A stretch of DNA of 64,000 nucleotides from Saprospiraceae bacterium (GTDB lineage: Bacteria; Bacteroidota; Bacteroidia; Chitinophagales; Saprospiraceae): assembly GCA_016711125.1 (NCBI GenBank), contig JADJTQ010000005.1, positions 620,001 to 684,000 of the forward strand. The letters run 5' to 3'. The first letter of the stretch is position 1. Each line of letters starts with the position of its first letter. The translations under genes and the position numbers were made by a program. The notes beneath the pieces were generated by a model. It worked only from the letters and a program-made list of their open reading frames with translations. It was not told the DNA's origin and ran no database searches. This document shows positions 8,841-18,878 of the stretch, in pieces.

Positions 8841-9427
8841 ATGAAACGTTTTCTAAAAATAGTACTTACGATCTTGGTTCTCTGGGGTGCTCTAACCATA
8901 TTTGTAGAAATGCCGGGACCGTCCCGTGAAAAGATATTTATGGCTGATGATTCGCAGCCGTCTGCGATCATACTATACGATGCGGATCCCTTTTATAATC
9001 TCGATGAACAAGTCTGTCTCGGATTTGCGGAGAGTTTGGTCGAATATGGATACTCTGTCAAAGTAATGACGGTAAAGGCAGCGAGGCGGCAAAAAACTGC
9101 TGAATACAATCTTTATGTATTCTGTGCTAATACCTATAACTGGGCTCCTGATTGGGCTATGAAAAATATATCGGTCAAAACCGTAATGAATTGGCGGGAA
9201 AAAATGTGGCAGCTATTACCCTCGGTAGTGGAGCCACCTCAAGATCAAAAAGGATGTTTGATGATTTTATCCATGGCACCGGAGCCAATTTATTGGGCTC
9301 CCAAACCTACTGGTTGATGAAGCCAAATAGTGCCTCCCGAAGAACTGATTCAAACGTCGAGGGTGCGGTGGAGATGGCCCGTGCATTTGGAAAAAAGGTG
9401 GCGGAGCAAATGACGGAATTATCCTAA
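8841..9427 (+). pseudogene. Membrane-anchored flavodoxin-like protein, frameshifted
   Basis: Two overlapping frames (8841-9317 and 9152-9427) form one protein of about 195 aa. It has an N-terminal hydrophobic anchor (FLKIVLTILVLWGALTIFV), a flavodoxin-type beta-alpha start with IILYDADPFYN, YNLYVFCANTYNWAPDW in the middle, and GKNVAAITLGSGATSRSK in the second frame. Adding one A to the run at 9162-9166 restores ...DWAMKKYIGQNRNELAGKNV. I infer a flavodoxin/NADPH-quinone-reductase fold; the FMN site is not clear enough to assign an activity. Confidence 0.6.
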
Positions 9428-9720
9428 TAGATGTTCGTGCCGGACATGTTGAATAATTTGAACATTTGCAAGATCTGAGTTGAAAAACGTGTCGATTATG
9501 GGGTTTGCAGTGAAGCTGGCAACGAAACAGACTGCAAAATGTATTATAATAGCCTTCAATAATAATGTGAAATTTTACTTGGGTCAAGTGATGTATTCAT
9601 TCTAAAGCCGGTTGGCTAAGCTCGTTGTAGCCAAGTTATATATGGCCTCTTTACTGTGCGTCAGCTTTTTATTAAATTAATGTAAATTTTTTCCATAATT
9701 ATTGAGAAGAAGAAAAATAA

Positions 9721-10134
9721 CTAATTCTTTGTATACAAGCATTCTCCCTTCAACAGATCCAGATCAATCTTATTTTTAATTGCTAACTCTGCTCTTTGGT
9801 AGGCCTGGAGGGAGTGATATATTGATTTTTCCTTTACCTCAAGAGAACCAACATAAGCAATTGTAGAAAATGCTTTTTGAAGACGAAGCATAACTTCAAT
9901 GTTACTGGCTCCATCACGGGCAATCGGTCTGAAGGCGTCATCAAATATGTCATCCAGTGAAATTTCGGGAACCTCGATTCGATCATATTTTATCTTCCCT
10001 GGATACACTATTTTACCTTTTTCAAGCCATAAAGCTAATAGCCGAACATGACTACCAATGATCGCTATTGCAGTTCCTGGATCATTGATCCCGGGTGATA
10101 GAGCCCGGCTGGCAATTTCACTCAATGCAATCAA
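9721..10134 (-). CDS. DUF2254 membrane protein, C-terminal piece
   Basis: This piece begins with the strongest DUF2254 signature, ALSEIASRALSPGINDPGTA, which normally lies in the soluble C-terminal half of these proteins. It overlaps the upstream piece (10131-10979) by 4 bp. Inserting one T in the TTTC at about 10153 gives RSFHDDPRFGLIALSEIASR across the junction, exactly what the family predicts. Treat 9721-10979 as one gene of about 420 aa. Confidence 0.8.
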   Translation of the reverse strand: MIALSEIASRALSPGINDPGTAIAIIGSHVRLLALWLEKGKIVYPGKIKYDRIEVPEISLDDIFDDAFRPIARDGASNIEVMLRLQKAFSTIAYVGSLEVKEKSIYHSLQAYQRAELAIKNKIDLDLLKGECLYTKN

Positions 10135-10979
10135 ACCAAAGCGGGGGTCATCATGAAAGAACGACTGTCGTCAATGATGAATGCCTTTTTTAATTTTTCA
10201 TTTTCAATTTTAGGTGATATGTTTTGTTGTGAAACGACATATACCAGTGGTTTGTCAGGAGATGTAAATGTTCCTGGCAAACAATTTAAAGTAATAATAA
10301 CATCAGCGGCTTCAGCCAATCCCTGTAGCAGGTCAACGTTAATATGTTGGATGTAGCCGATCTGATCACTAAAAACAGGAATGCCTCTATTAATTCTATT
10401 CTTTATTGGCAAACCACCCATAAGTGGTTCTTCAATTCTTTTCTTTATTACATTGGCTGTTGCTTCTTCAACTTTTTTTATAGTATGCCCAAGTCGACCA
10501 AGTTTTGATATTCGCTCCACCCATCTTAAAAATGTCAATATAACTAACGAAAAAACTGCTATTGTTAAAATGAAAAGAATAAAATAGCCAGCTTCACTAT
10601 AAAACCCGTTTTTTAATGCAATGTCAGCTACGATACTGAATATGAAGGAGCCAATATAAACGGATACTGCGTTTTGGGATACATCGTCTGAAACAATAAG
10701 TTTAAAGGATCTTGGCGTAGCTGAACTACTGGCAGCAGAAAATGCTGAAAGCATTGAGCCTACTGCAAATATTGCTATGACTAACATGATTCCAGAAATT
10801 GTTGAAAGTAGATCTTCAAGAGAGCTTTTTTCAATTTTAGGGACAACGTCAGTCATGAAGGTATCGTCTGCAAGATGCGCAATAAGAGCTCCTGCTATCG
10901 ATAATAGACAAAAGACAAGTGGCTTAAACCATAATTTTTCAGATAGCCGATTAAAAAAGAAATTAATGTTTTCCTTCAT
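10131..10979 (-). CDS. DUF2254 membrane protein, N-terminal piece
   Basis: 282 aa with four predicted membrane segments (about residues 18-36, 60-82, 104-122 and 128-150), followed by a soluble region that contains the G-Y-I-Q-H-I-N motif typical of DUF2254. The family is an uncharacterised inner-membrane protein group. It ends prematurely at the frameshift described for 9721-10134. Confidence 0.82.
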   Translation of the reverse strand: MKENINFFFNRLSEKLWFKPLVFCLLSIAGALIAHLADDTFMTDVVPKIEKSSLEDLLSTISGIMLVIAIFAVGSMLSAFSAASSSATPRSFKLIVSDDVSQNAVSVYIGSFIFSIVADIALKNGFYSEAGYFILFILTIAVFSLVILTFLRWVERISKLGRLGHTIKKVEEATANVIKKRIEEPLMGGLPIKNRINRGIPVFSDQIGYIQHINVDLLQGLAEAADVIITLNCLPGTFTSPDKPLVYVVSQQNISPKIENEKLKKAFIIDDSRSFMMTPALV

Positions 10980-11210
10980 AGTTGTGTTTTAGATATGCAA
11001 TCCTTAATGAGTATTTCCCACGTGATTGAAATCAAAAATTTGCTTTCCCGGTTGTTAAAGATTCTTGCTATTTTTGTGAAGATTTGAATTGCAATGCTTA
11101 AGTCGATGCATTATTAAACAAGAAATTTAAGCCATCAGAAGATCAAAAATTTCAATTAGTCTTAAATAATTTGAAAAATTTCGATGGCGACTAACATTTT
11201 AAATACGATT

Positions 11211-12675
11211 TCACACATTGTACGTTGTCGAAGAGGTGTCGCCCCCTCTACCTGTCCAGTTTGTGTGAAAGAATTCTCCTCTTGGCTTATCTAATCGCTC
11301 ATAGGTATGGGCTCCAAAATAATCGCGTTGAGCCTGCAGCAGATTGGCTGGTAAACGGGCGGCCCGATAACCATCATAGTAGGTAAGGGCAGCCGCCAAT
11401 GCCGGGGTAGGAATTCCCTGGGCAATGGCCGTTCCTACGACATTTCTCCAGCCTGATTGCGCCGATGCCATCTTTTTGGTAAAATAATCATCTAACAATA
11501 GATTGGTCAGACCGGAATTTCTATTAAATGCTGCCTTGATTTCTCCCAGTAATACGGAACGTATAATACAGCCCCCCCTCCAAACCTGGGCAATGCCACC
11601 ATAGTTAAGATCCCATCCGTATTCCTTGGCGGCTTCCCGCATTAATACATAACCCTGCGCATATGATACGATTTTTGATGCCAGAAGGGCTTGTCGGACA
11701 TCTTCGACTAGGGCTTTTTTGTCTCCCGTAAAAGAAGATTTTGGGCCCTCTAAGATTTTAGAAGCGTGTACACGCTCATCCTTTTGAGCTGAAAGACATC
11801 GGGCAAAAACCGCCTCACCAATGAGCGTCAACGGCACTCCAAGATCCAAAGCGGTGATCCCGGTCCATTTTCCGGTTCCTTTCTGCCCGGCAGTGTCTAG
11901 GATCTTTTCAACAAGAGCTTCTCCATCTTCTTCGTAGGCTAGAATATGACTAGTGATCTCGATCAAATAACTATCCAGTTCTCCTTTATTCCATTCAGCA
12001 AAAACTTCATGCATTTCTTTGGCCGACATACCTAATAGTTCTTTCATAATTTGGTATGCCTCACAGATTAATTGCATGTCACCATATTCGATACCATTGT
12101 GCACCATTTTTACAAAATGGCCGGCACCGTTTTCTCCGATCCAGTCGCAGCACGGTTCTCCATTGACTTTGGCAGCAATTTCCTGAAGAATAGACTTCAC
12201 CTGTGGCCATGCCTTCTTCGAACCTCCAGGCATAATCGAAGGACCTAATAATGCGCCTTCTTCACCACCTGAAACTCCAGTGCCAATGTAAAGCATTCCT
12301 TTACTTTCCAAATATGCAGTTCTTCGATTCGTGTCAGGGAAGTGCGTATTTCCTCCGTCAATCAAGATATCACCAGGATTAAGAAGTGGTAATAGTTGTT
12401 CAATCATATCGTCCACCGCCTTACCGGCCTTAATCATCATCATGATCTTACGGGGTCTGGCAATGCTTCCAACAAATTCCTTTAGATCACCATTGCCAAT
12501 AAAGTTTTTCCCCTTGCCACGTCCTTCTACAAATCGTTTGACCACACCTTCTTCGATGCCTGGCACAGTTCGGTTAAATACCGAAACAGTAAAACCTTTT
12601 GATTCCATATTCAGAGCCAGGTTTTTCACCCATTACTGCCAAGCCAATCATACCTATATCCGATTTTTCCTTCAT
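11211..12675 (-). CDS. gnd: 6-phosphogluconate dehydrogenase, decarboxylating (frameshift near the start)
   Basis: NADP-linked enzyme converting 6-phosphogluconate to ribulose 5-phosphate and CO2. Hallmarks: the GxxVMG start, ILIDGGNTHFPDTNRR, GTGVSGGEEGALLGPSIMPG, the catalytic segment GAGHFVKMVHNGIEYGDMQL, and a C-terminal tail with YFGAHTYERLD and FHTNWTGRGG. The ORF as read opens only at 12629. The true start is ATG at 12675-12673, giving MKEKSDIGMIGLAVMGE. One A too many in the A5 run near 12628 shifts the frame, and four As restore ...GLAVMGENLALNMESKG. It is the last gene of a likely minus-strand run with kdgK and a LarA-like gene. Confidence 0.95.
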
Positions 12676-12830
12676 TATTTTATCTTCGAATTATGATCAA
12701 TAAAATTAATTCAACTGAGCTTCTAATATCTGCCGGTCCTTTGATTCTCGATGAGTACATATTTATTCAATGCATCTTCTGGAGTAACTAATAAAAGCAA
12801 TTACTTATCCATAGCATGACCGGACGAAAA

Positions 12831-14105
12831 TTAAATATTAAATCTTCCTTTGAAAGCCCATAATCCAAGCGCTGGATTGGAAATGTAAAAAATTTCTTCG
12901 CCATCCGGCATCGTATTATGGCCTTCTCTGAGGTTTTCAGGGTTATATTTTTGTATCATCGTCTTGAGATCGGCGTAACGATAATTGACACTTTCGATTT
13001 CTGCCTGACTGACATGACCAGGACAATAGGTGATCGAAAAACGGTCTTCACTACTGGCTTGAATTAAATGGGCCGCAGCACTTAAATTGTCCCGTAAATC
13101 CTGATTCTTTTCCAAAGCTTCCAACGTTTTCGGAGTGCCGCGATAGCCATATTTTCGAATTAAACGATCAATTTCAGGATCTTCACCAAATTCTTTGAGC
13201 CCGGGTGCCAACACTATAAGTTCACCACCATCTGCCATGGCCATCCGGGTCCGATAAACACTTTTATTACCCAACCAGGTTGTTCTGAATTCTGAAGGAT
13301 CGAGGTATACGACGACTTTTATTAAAGGCGTTTCCAATAAATTGAAATTCACCTTTAAGGATAAATCAGCTGCCATTTTAAAAACCTCTACGGTATCTCC
13401 GATATACAACCCGCGGGTGACTAGTTTGCCAGCATCATTGCGTGCTACAACGGTCTGAATGTAAACCACCGGTAGCTCTGTAATAAAGTGATCAGAGGCA
13501 TAGTTCAGGAGATCTCGCACCGGATTGTCGGCTCGACCCAAAATATTCTCAATACCATAGGCAGCCCCGACAAAATGACTTTGATTAATACCGGCTGCAC
13601 CACCGGTTCCCACAAAAAGATTCTTATTATAGTTGGCCATTCCGATCACTTCATGGGGCACTACCTGACCGATCGATAAAATAAGATCATGACCCCCATG
13701 GCACACCAATTTATTTAGTTGAGCCGGCCATTCGGTTCCAACCAGTCCATTTGTGATTTCTGAAACCTTTTCCCCTGAAATCGTGCCCACTGTGATCACG
13801 TCATTACGCCAATCATGCACCCGAAACAAATCGTGGTTAACTCCGGGAAACATTTTATCCATTTCTATTTCGGTCATAGCGGCATGTGTGCCCAACGCCG
13901 GCATAATGTCGGTTAGCTTCTCGCCGTAATATTCGTATAAGAAAGTTGTGATTTCACCAGCACCCGAATGCAAGCGGGTAATATCAGGAGGCACAGCAAG
14001 TACTTTTTCTCGTTTACCCAATTTGGCTAATGCAGAAAAGACTGCTTTTTTTACCTCTTTTGAAGATATTTCTGTTGTCTCCGAACCTTGTTGAAAATAG
14101 ATCAT
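12831..14105 (-). CDS. LarA/DUF2088-family protein lacking the anchor lysine
   Basis: 424-aa LarA-family (nickel-pincer racemase/epimerase) homolog. It keeps the first-domain motif VPPDITRLHSGAG (Asp and Arg of D-x-T-R), the LGTHAAMTE histidine and VPHEVIGMANYNKNLFVGTG. The place where classical LarA has SGGRK, whose lysine binds the nickel-pincer nucleotide, reads GTGGAAGINQSHF here. Cofactor attachment may therefore differ or be absent. Its position between a KDG kinase and 6-phosphogluconate dehydrogenase suggests a hydroxy-acid or sugar-acid substrate, as for known LarA-family gluconate epimerases. That substrate is inference. Confidence 0.75.
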   Translation of the reverse strand: MIYFQQGSETTEISSKEVKKAVFSALAKLGKREKVLAVPPDITRLHSGAGEITTFLYEYYGEKLTDIMPALGTHAAMTEIEMDKMFPGVNHDLFRVHDWRNDVITVGTISGEKVSEITNGLVGTEWPAQLNKLVCHGGHDLILSIGQVVPHEVIGMANYNKNLFVGTGGAAGINQSHFVGAAYGIENILGRADNPVRDLLNYASDHFITELPVVYIQTVVARNDAGKLVTRGLYIGDTVEVFKMAADLSLKVNFNLLETPLIKVVVYLDPSEFRTTWLGNKSVYRTRMAMADGGELIVLAPGLKEFGEDPEIDRLIRKYGYRGTPKTLEALEKNQDLRDNLSAAAHLIQASSEDRFSITYCPGHVSQAEIESVNYRYADLKTMIQKYNPENLREGHNTMPDGEEIFYISNPALGLWAFKGRFNI

Positions 14106-14182
14106 AGGTCTTTAGTCGATGTTACAATAGATCGAGCGAACTGGTCTCGCCTTATAGTGTAAACAGCATGAGCGCTGGTATG

Positions 14183-15262
14183 TTATCTTTTTACCCGCGC
14201 ATTCCCTTCCCAAACACTCCATACCATTTCTTCGTCAGATGGCTGCGCGTAGTCGGTAGACGAGGTGGTTGCAAGGGCACCAGTAGCCCATCCAAATTGA
14301 GCCCATTTTTCCGGGTCCCAACCTCGCAGGATAGCATACAAGAGACCACCGACAAATCCATCGCCACCACCGATTCGGTCAAGTATTTCAATTTTCCGGG
14401 GTTCGATGACATGCCAGTTATTTCCCTCCAGCATGATGGCGCCCCATAGATGTTCATTGGCACTCACGGCCTGTCGCAAGGTGGTGGCAAATACAGTGGC
14501 ATTCGAAAAAGTCTGTTTTACCCGGCCTATCATTTCCTTAAATCCGTCAATTTTGGCCTGGAGCCCCTGACCTCCGGCTTCCGGTCCTTTGACTCCCAGG
14601 CAGAGTTGAAAATCTTCTTCATTGCCTACCAGGATATCTGAAAGCGAAGCTATTTCTGTAAAAATGGCACTTAATTCGTCTTGTCTGCCCTCCCAGAAAG
14701 TTGCCCGGTGGTTTAAATCAAACGATATCAATGATCCATATTTTTTGGCAGCGCGAGCTATCTCTAGACAGAATGTACTGGTTTCTGGTGAGAGTGCTCC
14801 AATCAGACCGGAGAGATGTACGATCTGCACGCCTTCTTTTCCGAAAATTCGCTCAAGATCAAAATCCTTCACATTGAGCGTTCGTCCAACTTCGCCTGCC
14901 CGGTCGTTATGCACTCTTGGACCTCTTATGCCAAATCCACTGTCTGCAATGTTGATCTGATGCCGATAACCCCAGGGTCCGCCCTGATCGACTTCGGGAC
15001 CTTCAAAATCGAGATGCCTGGCTTTTAGATTACTTTTAATATAAGAAGCAATCGGGCTTCCCTTGACAAAGGCGGTTAATACCTTGCCGGGCAGTCCCAG
15101 AAGGGAAGATATGCTGGCAACGTTCGTTTCGGCACTAGTAGCATGCATTCGAAAAGATCGCTGCAGTGTACCGGTTGCCTTCCTTCCGGAGTGAGGCGGA
15201 CTCCCATACTTGTGGGTACCGAGGATGGCATATTTGCAATCTGGCTTTAGCGTAAGACTCAT
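14183..15262 (-). CDS. kdgK: PfkB-family sugar kinase, probable 2-keto-3-deoxygluconate kinase
   Basis: 359-aa ribokinase/PfkB-family kinase. The N-terminal substrate segment includes SAETNVASISSLLG; the ATP and catalytic-base motif DRIGGGDGFVGGLLYA lies near residue 295 (Asp of GGGD). KDG kinases phosphorylate 2-keto-3-deoxygluconate to KDPG in uronate and gluconate catabolism. The specific substrate rests on overall resemblance and on neighbouring sugar-acid genes. The gap to the LarA-like gene is 77 bp, consistent with cotranscription. Confidence 0.8.
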   Translation of the reverse strand: MSLTLKPDCKYAILGTHKYGSPPHSGRKATGTLQRSFRMHATSAETNVASISSLLGLPGKVLTAFVKGSPIASYIKSNLKARHLDFEGPEVDQGGPWGYRHQINIADSGFGIRGPRVHNDRAGEVGRTLNVKDFDLERIFGKEGVQIVHLSGLIGALSPETSTFCLEIARAAKKYGSLISFDLNHRATFWEGRQDELSAIFTEIASLSDILVGNEEDFQLCLGVKGPEAGGQGLQAKIDGFKEMIGRVKQTFSNATVFATTLRQAVSANEHLWGAIMLEGNNWHVIEPRKIEILDRIGGGDGFVGGLLYAILRGWDPEKWAQFGWATGALATTSSTDYAQPSDEEMVWSVWEGNARVKR

Positions 15263-15656
15263 TAGTTTCTGATTTTTAGTTGATAAGTTAGAGCCTCCAT
15301 GGTTGCTTTTGTAGGAGGCCGGCGCAATAGACAGCTAAATAAGTAAAAGTTCTGATAATGGCGAAAGAACTAAGATAAGAATCATTGCATTCAAATTACA
15401 CTCATTGGCGATCTAATACCGGTAAGGATTCAAAGTACTCTGAGATTCAAGAGAGAAATGCTGATAGGGTTTTTTTGGAAGACAACCCTGATAAACCCAG
15501 ATGAAGATGCCAGCGCATCGGTTAGCAGGCGAAGTGAGGAGATTTCTCATTGGGGATAATTAACGTAGCAGTAAGATAATTTAGTGACTCATTAACGGAT
15601 TCACAGTTACGCAAATAATAGCTTTGACCTAAATCACATTTTAAATATCAACCATT
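15263..15656. other. Intergenic region between divergent genes
   Basis: 394 bp between kdgK (minus) and the gene at 15657 (plus). Apart from a TAGCTTTG box at 15619-15626, listed separately, I see no ORF or repeat. Confidence 0.5.
15619..15626 (+). promoter_or_regulatory. Bacteroidota-type -7 box TAGCTTTG
   Basis: Matches the Bacteroidota consensus TAnnTTTG and lies 30 bp before the ATG at 15657. I find no clear TTTG -33 partner, so support is partial. Confidence 0.4.
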
Positions 15657-16103
15657 ATGAAAAACACGTACGTACTTTTGTTGTTGATGCATTTCTTCGG
15701 CAACGAATTGATTGCCCAGGAATTTAAAGTAATTACCAGTGTCGAATCCATAGTACCACTGGGTATTGGAAGATCCCGGATTATTGATCATGGTGAATCT
15801 GCATCTCTCGAAGATCTTACTACAGCAAGGACTCACGGTACTGATTCCAACCAGGGTAGTGTCAAAAGAAAAGATGCCAAAATCGACAAAATGGAGGAAA
15901 CGAAATTGTTAAACTTCTATAGCGGAGTGGGGATTAATTTCCAAAACATTGCTTCCAATGATGCTTTGATTAGCGCAAAAATTAACTCAATGATTTCTGA
16001 AGGTTGGCAGCTGGCTTTTGTGGTTAGTGGGGTCGAGAGCAACGGTGGGGAGACAGATGGGAATGGTATTTTTATCACCCGTTATATCTTTAAGAGAGGC
16101 TAA
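15657..16103 (+). CDS. Exported small hypothetical protein (DUF4177-like)
   Basis: 148 aa. A signal peptide ends near FFGNELIAQ. It then has EFKVITSVESIVPLGIGRSR, a conserved block I associate with Bacteroidota exported hypotheticals, and a C-terminal DUF4177-like half (INSMISEGWQLAFVVSG ... ITRYIFKR). The DUF4177 assignment is tentative and no function is known. Confidence 0.65.
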   Translation: MKNTYVLLLLMHFFGNELIAQEFKVITSVESIVPLGIGRSRIIDHGESASLEDLTTARTHGTDSNQGSVKRKDAKIDKMEETKLLNFYSGVGINFQNIASNDALISAKINSMISEGWQLAFVVSGVESNGGETDGNGIFITRYIFKRG

Positions 16104-16252
16104 CACTTTTTGAAGAAGGTTTCATGAAATCATGATCAGACTAATTTTTGGCATGTTCTAGGGATGTTTCATGGGTGTCTGATTATTTTCGAAGTAACTC
16201 GGCCATATCAGTTAGTTCTCTATCTTCGTAATAAACGCAGAAGTCTGTTATT

Positions 16253-17647
16253 ATGCGTTTTACCTACATGCAACATCAGGTAGAATACGGTACCGGTTTC
16301 ATTGAGTTTGAGTGCGCTCAATCACTTGCAGTGGTAGGTATGTTACAACCACCAGCCCCCTTACCGATGCCCAATGCGATTGATTGGGCTTTGACAAATC
16401 CCATAGGGTCTGAGGCACTTTTTGCCATTGCCCGGAGGAAAATAATTCAAAATCCGGAGTGTGAAGCGGTAATTGTCGTTTCCGACAATACCCGACCGGT
16501 CCCTTATTATGGAAAGGATGGGCTGATATATTCGATTGTGCAAGTATTAAAGCAGGCCGGTTTTTTAGATCAGCAGATCTGCATATTGATAGGAGCAGGT
16601 ACCCATCGCAATATGGAGGATGCTGAAATTGAAAACATGATTGGCTTGAGAGCAATGAGTCTAAGCCATATTCGAGTAGTTAATCACGAATATGAACAAG
16701 AGGAGAATCTGATTTCACTGGGTTACACAAGAAAGGGATCAAATGCGGTGATCAATAAAAGATATTATGAAGCCGGTCTGAAGATTGTAACCGGCCTGGT
16801 AGAAAGTCACTTCATGGCAGGTGCCTCAGGTGGTCGAAAGGGCATCTGTCCGGCTATTGTTGGTAAAGAAACATTGACCCTTTTCCACGGTGCCCGGTTT
16901 CTCAGCTCAGTTCAAGCAGCTGATTTAATCCTTGAAGGAAATCCTTTACATGAAGAATCCTGCGAAATCGCAACCATGGCCGGATGTGATTTTCTGGTGA
17001 ATGTGACCCTCGATCAGGATAAAAAAGTGACTGGTGTGTTTGCCGGAGATATGATCAAAGCCCATCGGGATGCAGTTGCAAAAATCAATGAGTATGTAAC
17101 CGTGTCACTAGACCAGCGGTACGACATTGTACTTATACCGGCAGGTTTTGTCGGCATTAATCACTACCAGGCAGCCAAAGCAGCTATTGAAGCAGCAAGG
17201 GCGGTTACCAAGGGAGGAAAGATCATCATCGTGGCTAAAAATACCGATCATGACCCCATCGGTGGTGAGGGCTATAGAGAAGCCTTGAGACTATTGGCGC
17301 AAAAAGGCAGGAAAGGCTTTATGCAGACTATCAGTGAGTCTCATTGGAAAATGATTCAGGAGCAGTGGCAGGTGCAAATGTGGTGTAAGGTTTTTGAAGT
17401 GATCGAAAAAGAGAACAACCTATATTATTGTGCACTTGAGATCCCGGAATCTGAATATGCTGATTTACCAGGCTTGGCGGGAATTAAGTTATTGACTAAC
17501 GAAGAACGGCAACTGCCTGCCAATCAAGCGATGAAATTGATGATTGAAAAGTCGATTAAACATGCGATTTCCAGTTCTGATTCGGACCATCCAACTTTAT
17601 TGTTGCTAAAAGATGGGCCCTATGGTATTCCGATTGTACGTTATTAG
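16253..17647 (+). CDS. larA: LarA-family nickel-pincer racemase/epimerase
   Basis: 464 aa with all classical LarA landmarks: VVSDNTRPVPYYGKDG (D-x-x-R), GAGTHRNM with the catalytic histidine, VESHFMAGASGGRKGICPA with the second catalytic histidine and the cofactor lysine, and LTLFHGARF with the likely Ni-ligand histidine. LarA enzymes racemise lactate or related 2-hydroxy acids by hydride transfer through a nickel-pincer nucleotide. The maturation genes larB, larC and larE are not in the window. The substrate may be lactate, another hydroxy acid or a sugar acid. Confidence 0.88.
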   Translation: MRFTYMQHQVEYGTGFIEFECAQSLAVVGMLQPPAPLPMPNAIDWALTNPIGSEALFAIARRKIIQNPECEAVIVVSDNTRPVPYYGKDGLIYSIVQVLKQAGFLDQQICILIGAGTHRNMEDAEIENMIGLRAMSLSHIRVVNHEYEQEENLISLGYTRKGSNAVINKRYYEAGLKIVTGLVESHFMAGASGGRKGICPAIVGKETLTLFHGARFLSSVQAADLILEGNPLHEESCEIATMAGCDFLVNVTLDQDKKVTGVFAGDMIKAHRDAVAKINEYVTVSLDQRYDIVLIPAGFVGINHYQAAKAAIEAARAVTKGGKIIIVAKNTDHDPIGGEGYREALRLLAQKGRKGFMQTISESHWKMIQEQWQVQMWCKVFEVIEKENNLYYCALEIPESEYADLPGLAGIKLLTNEERQLPANQAMKLMIEKSIKHAISSSDSDHPTLLLLKDGPYGIPIVRY

Positions 17648-17821
17648 AACTGAATCTTTATTTGTATGACCTAATTCCTTATTAGTGATGGAATTTTTAG
17701 GCATACCAACGACAATTCACTAACTTGAGAGCACGATCTTTCGGAAGTAGATTCATTGAGAAAAGAACTTTCATCAGAGGTCATGGCCACAAATTTTATC
17801 AACCAATAGAAATTATTACCG

Positions 17822-18843
17822 ATGGAAACACGGCGTAAATTCATTAAGAACTCATCTGCATTAACCACGATGGGTCTGCTCTATAATTGGTCTTTCGCTT
17901 CCACTTCATCAGATGCTTACGGAGATGTATTACCCAAACGCAGATTGACTCGTGATGGCACCATGGTCACTGCTTTTGTTTGGGAGGTTATCATTTGGGA
18001 ATTACAGAAGATCCAAGTTATGCCGAAAAAATGGTGGAACGATCCATAGAAATGGGGGTTCGTTTCTTTGACAATGCACGGGGTTATCATCAAGGCCGGT
18101 CAGAAGAATATATGGGCCGTTTTCTGACCCCAAAATACCGGGACCAAGTTTTTCTAATGACAAAGAGTCCCGCTAAAACGGCAGAAGGCGCCCGTAAGCA
18201 TCTCGAAGAATCTCTTACGGCCCTAAAAACCGAGCAGGTGGATCTCTGGCAGATACATGCAATAGACACCATACAAGATTTTGATGACCGTCTCGCCAAC
18301 GGTGTGCTGGATGTTTTTCTGGAGGCCAGGGAAAATGGAAAAACCAAATATATTGGATTTACCGGCCACCGAAAGCCCAAAGTGCATCTGCATGTTCTTG
18401 GTGTACTTAAAGATCGAGGCATTGAATTGGATACTTGCCAAATGCCGCTTAATGTTTGCGATCCAAGTTTTGAATCCTTTCAGCTGCAGGTCTTACCAGA
18501 GCTACTGAAAAGAGAATATGGAATTATTGCCATGAAAACAATGTCGGGAGGTAGCATGATGGGAAAAAGAATTGACACAACTCCGTCTTCTCTGGCCACC
18601 GAAGATATCCCTGATATGGTTTCTCTGGCTGGATTTTCCTTCCGGGAGTTGCACCAGTACGTATATTCTTTACCTATTTCTGCACTATGCAGTGGCTGTG
18701 ACAGCATGGATAAACTTGAGTAGAATGTGCAATCGCTAAATGATCTTAAAGAATTGTCCGAATTTAAAATGGAAGAGCTGGTTAATAAAGCTAAACCTTA
18801 CGCAGGCTATAATGTGGAAAATTACAAGCGGGTTCTCGGTTGA
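17822..18843 (+). pseudogene. Aldo/keto reductase with exported N-terminus, frameshift plus nonsense
   Basis: The N-terminus METRRKFIKNSSALTTMG is Tat-like. One missing G near 17974 breaks ...VTAFGLGGYHLGITED. The main ORF (17980-18723) then carries RFFDNARGYHQGRSEEYMGR and the usual LMTKSPA and QVDLWQIHAID strands. A TAG at 18721-18723 interrupts ...MDKLE(Q)NVQSLNDLKEL, and the same frame continues to TGA at 18841-18843. The catalytic Tyr-Lys pair (GYH, TKS) and the C-terminal cysteine motif CSGCDSM remain. A homopolymer error cannot explain the stop, so real decay is possible. Confidence 0.75.
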
Positions 18844-18878
18844 TACGTAATGCCTGAATTTGATTGGTTCTGATTTGT

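Noticed and set aside
14168..14449. Plus-strand ORF opposite kdgK
   Set aside because: Shadow of the well-supported kdgK coding sequence.
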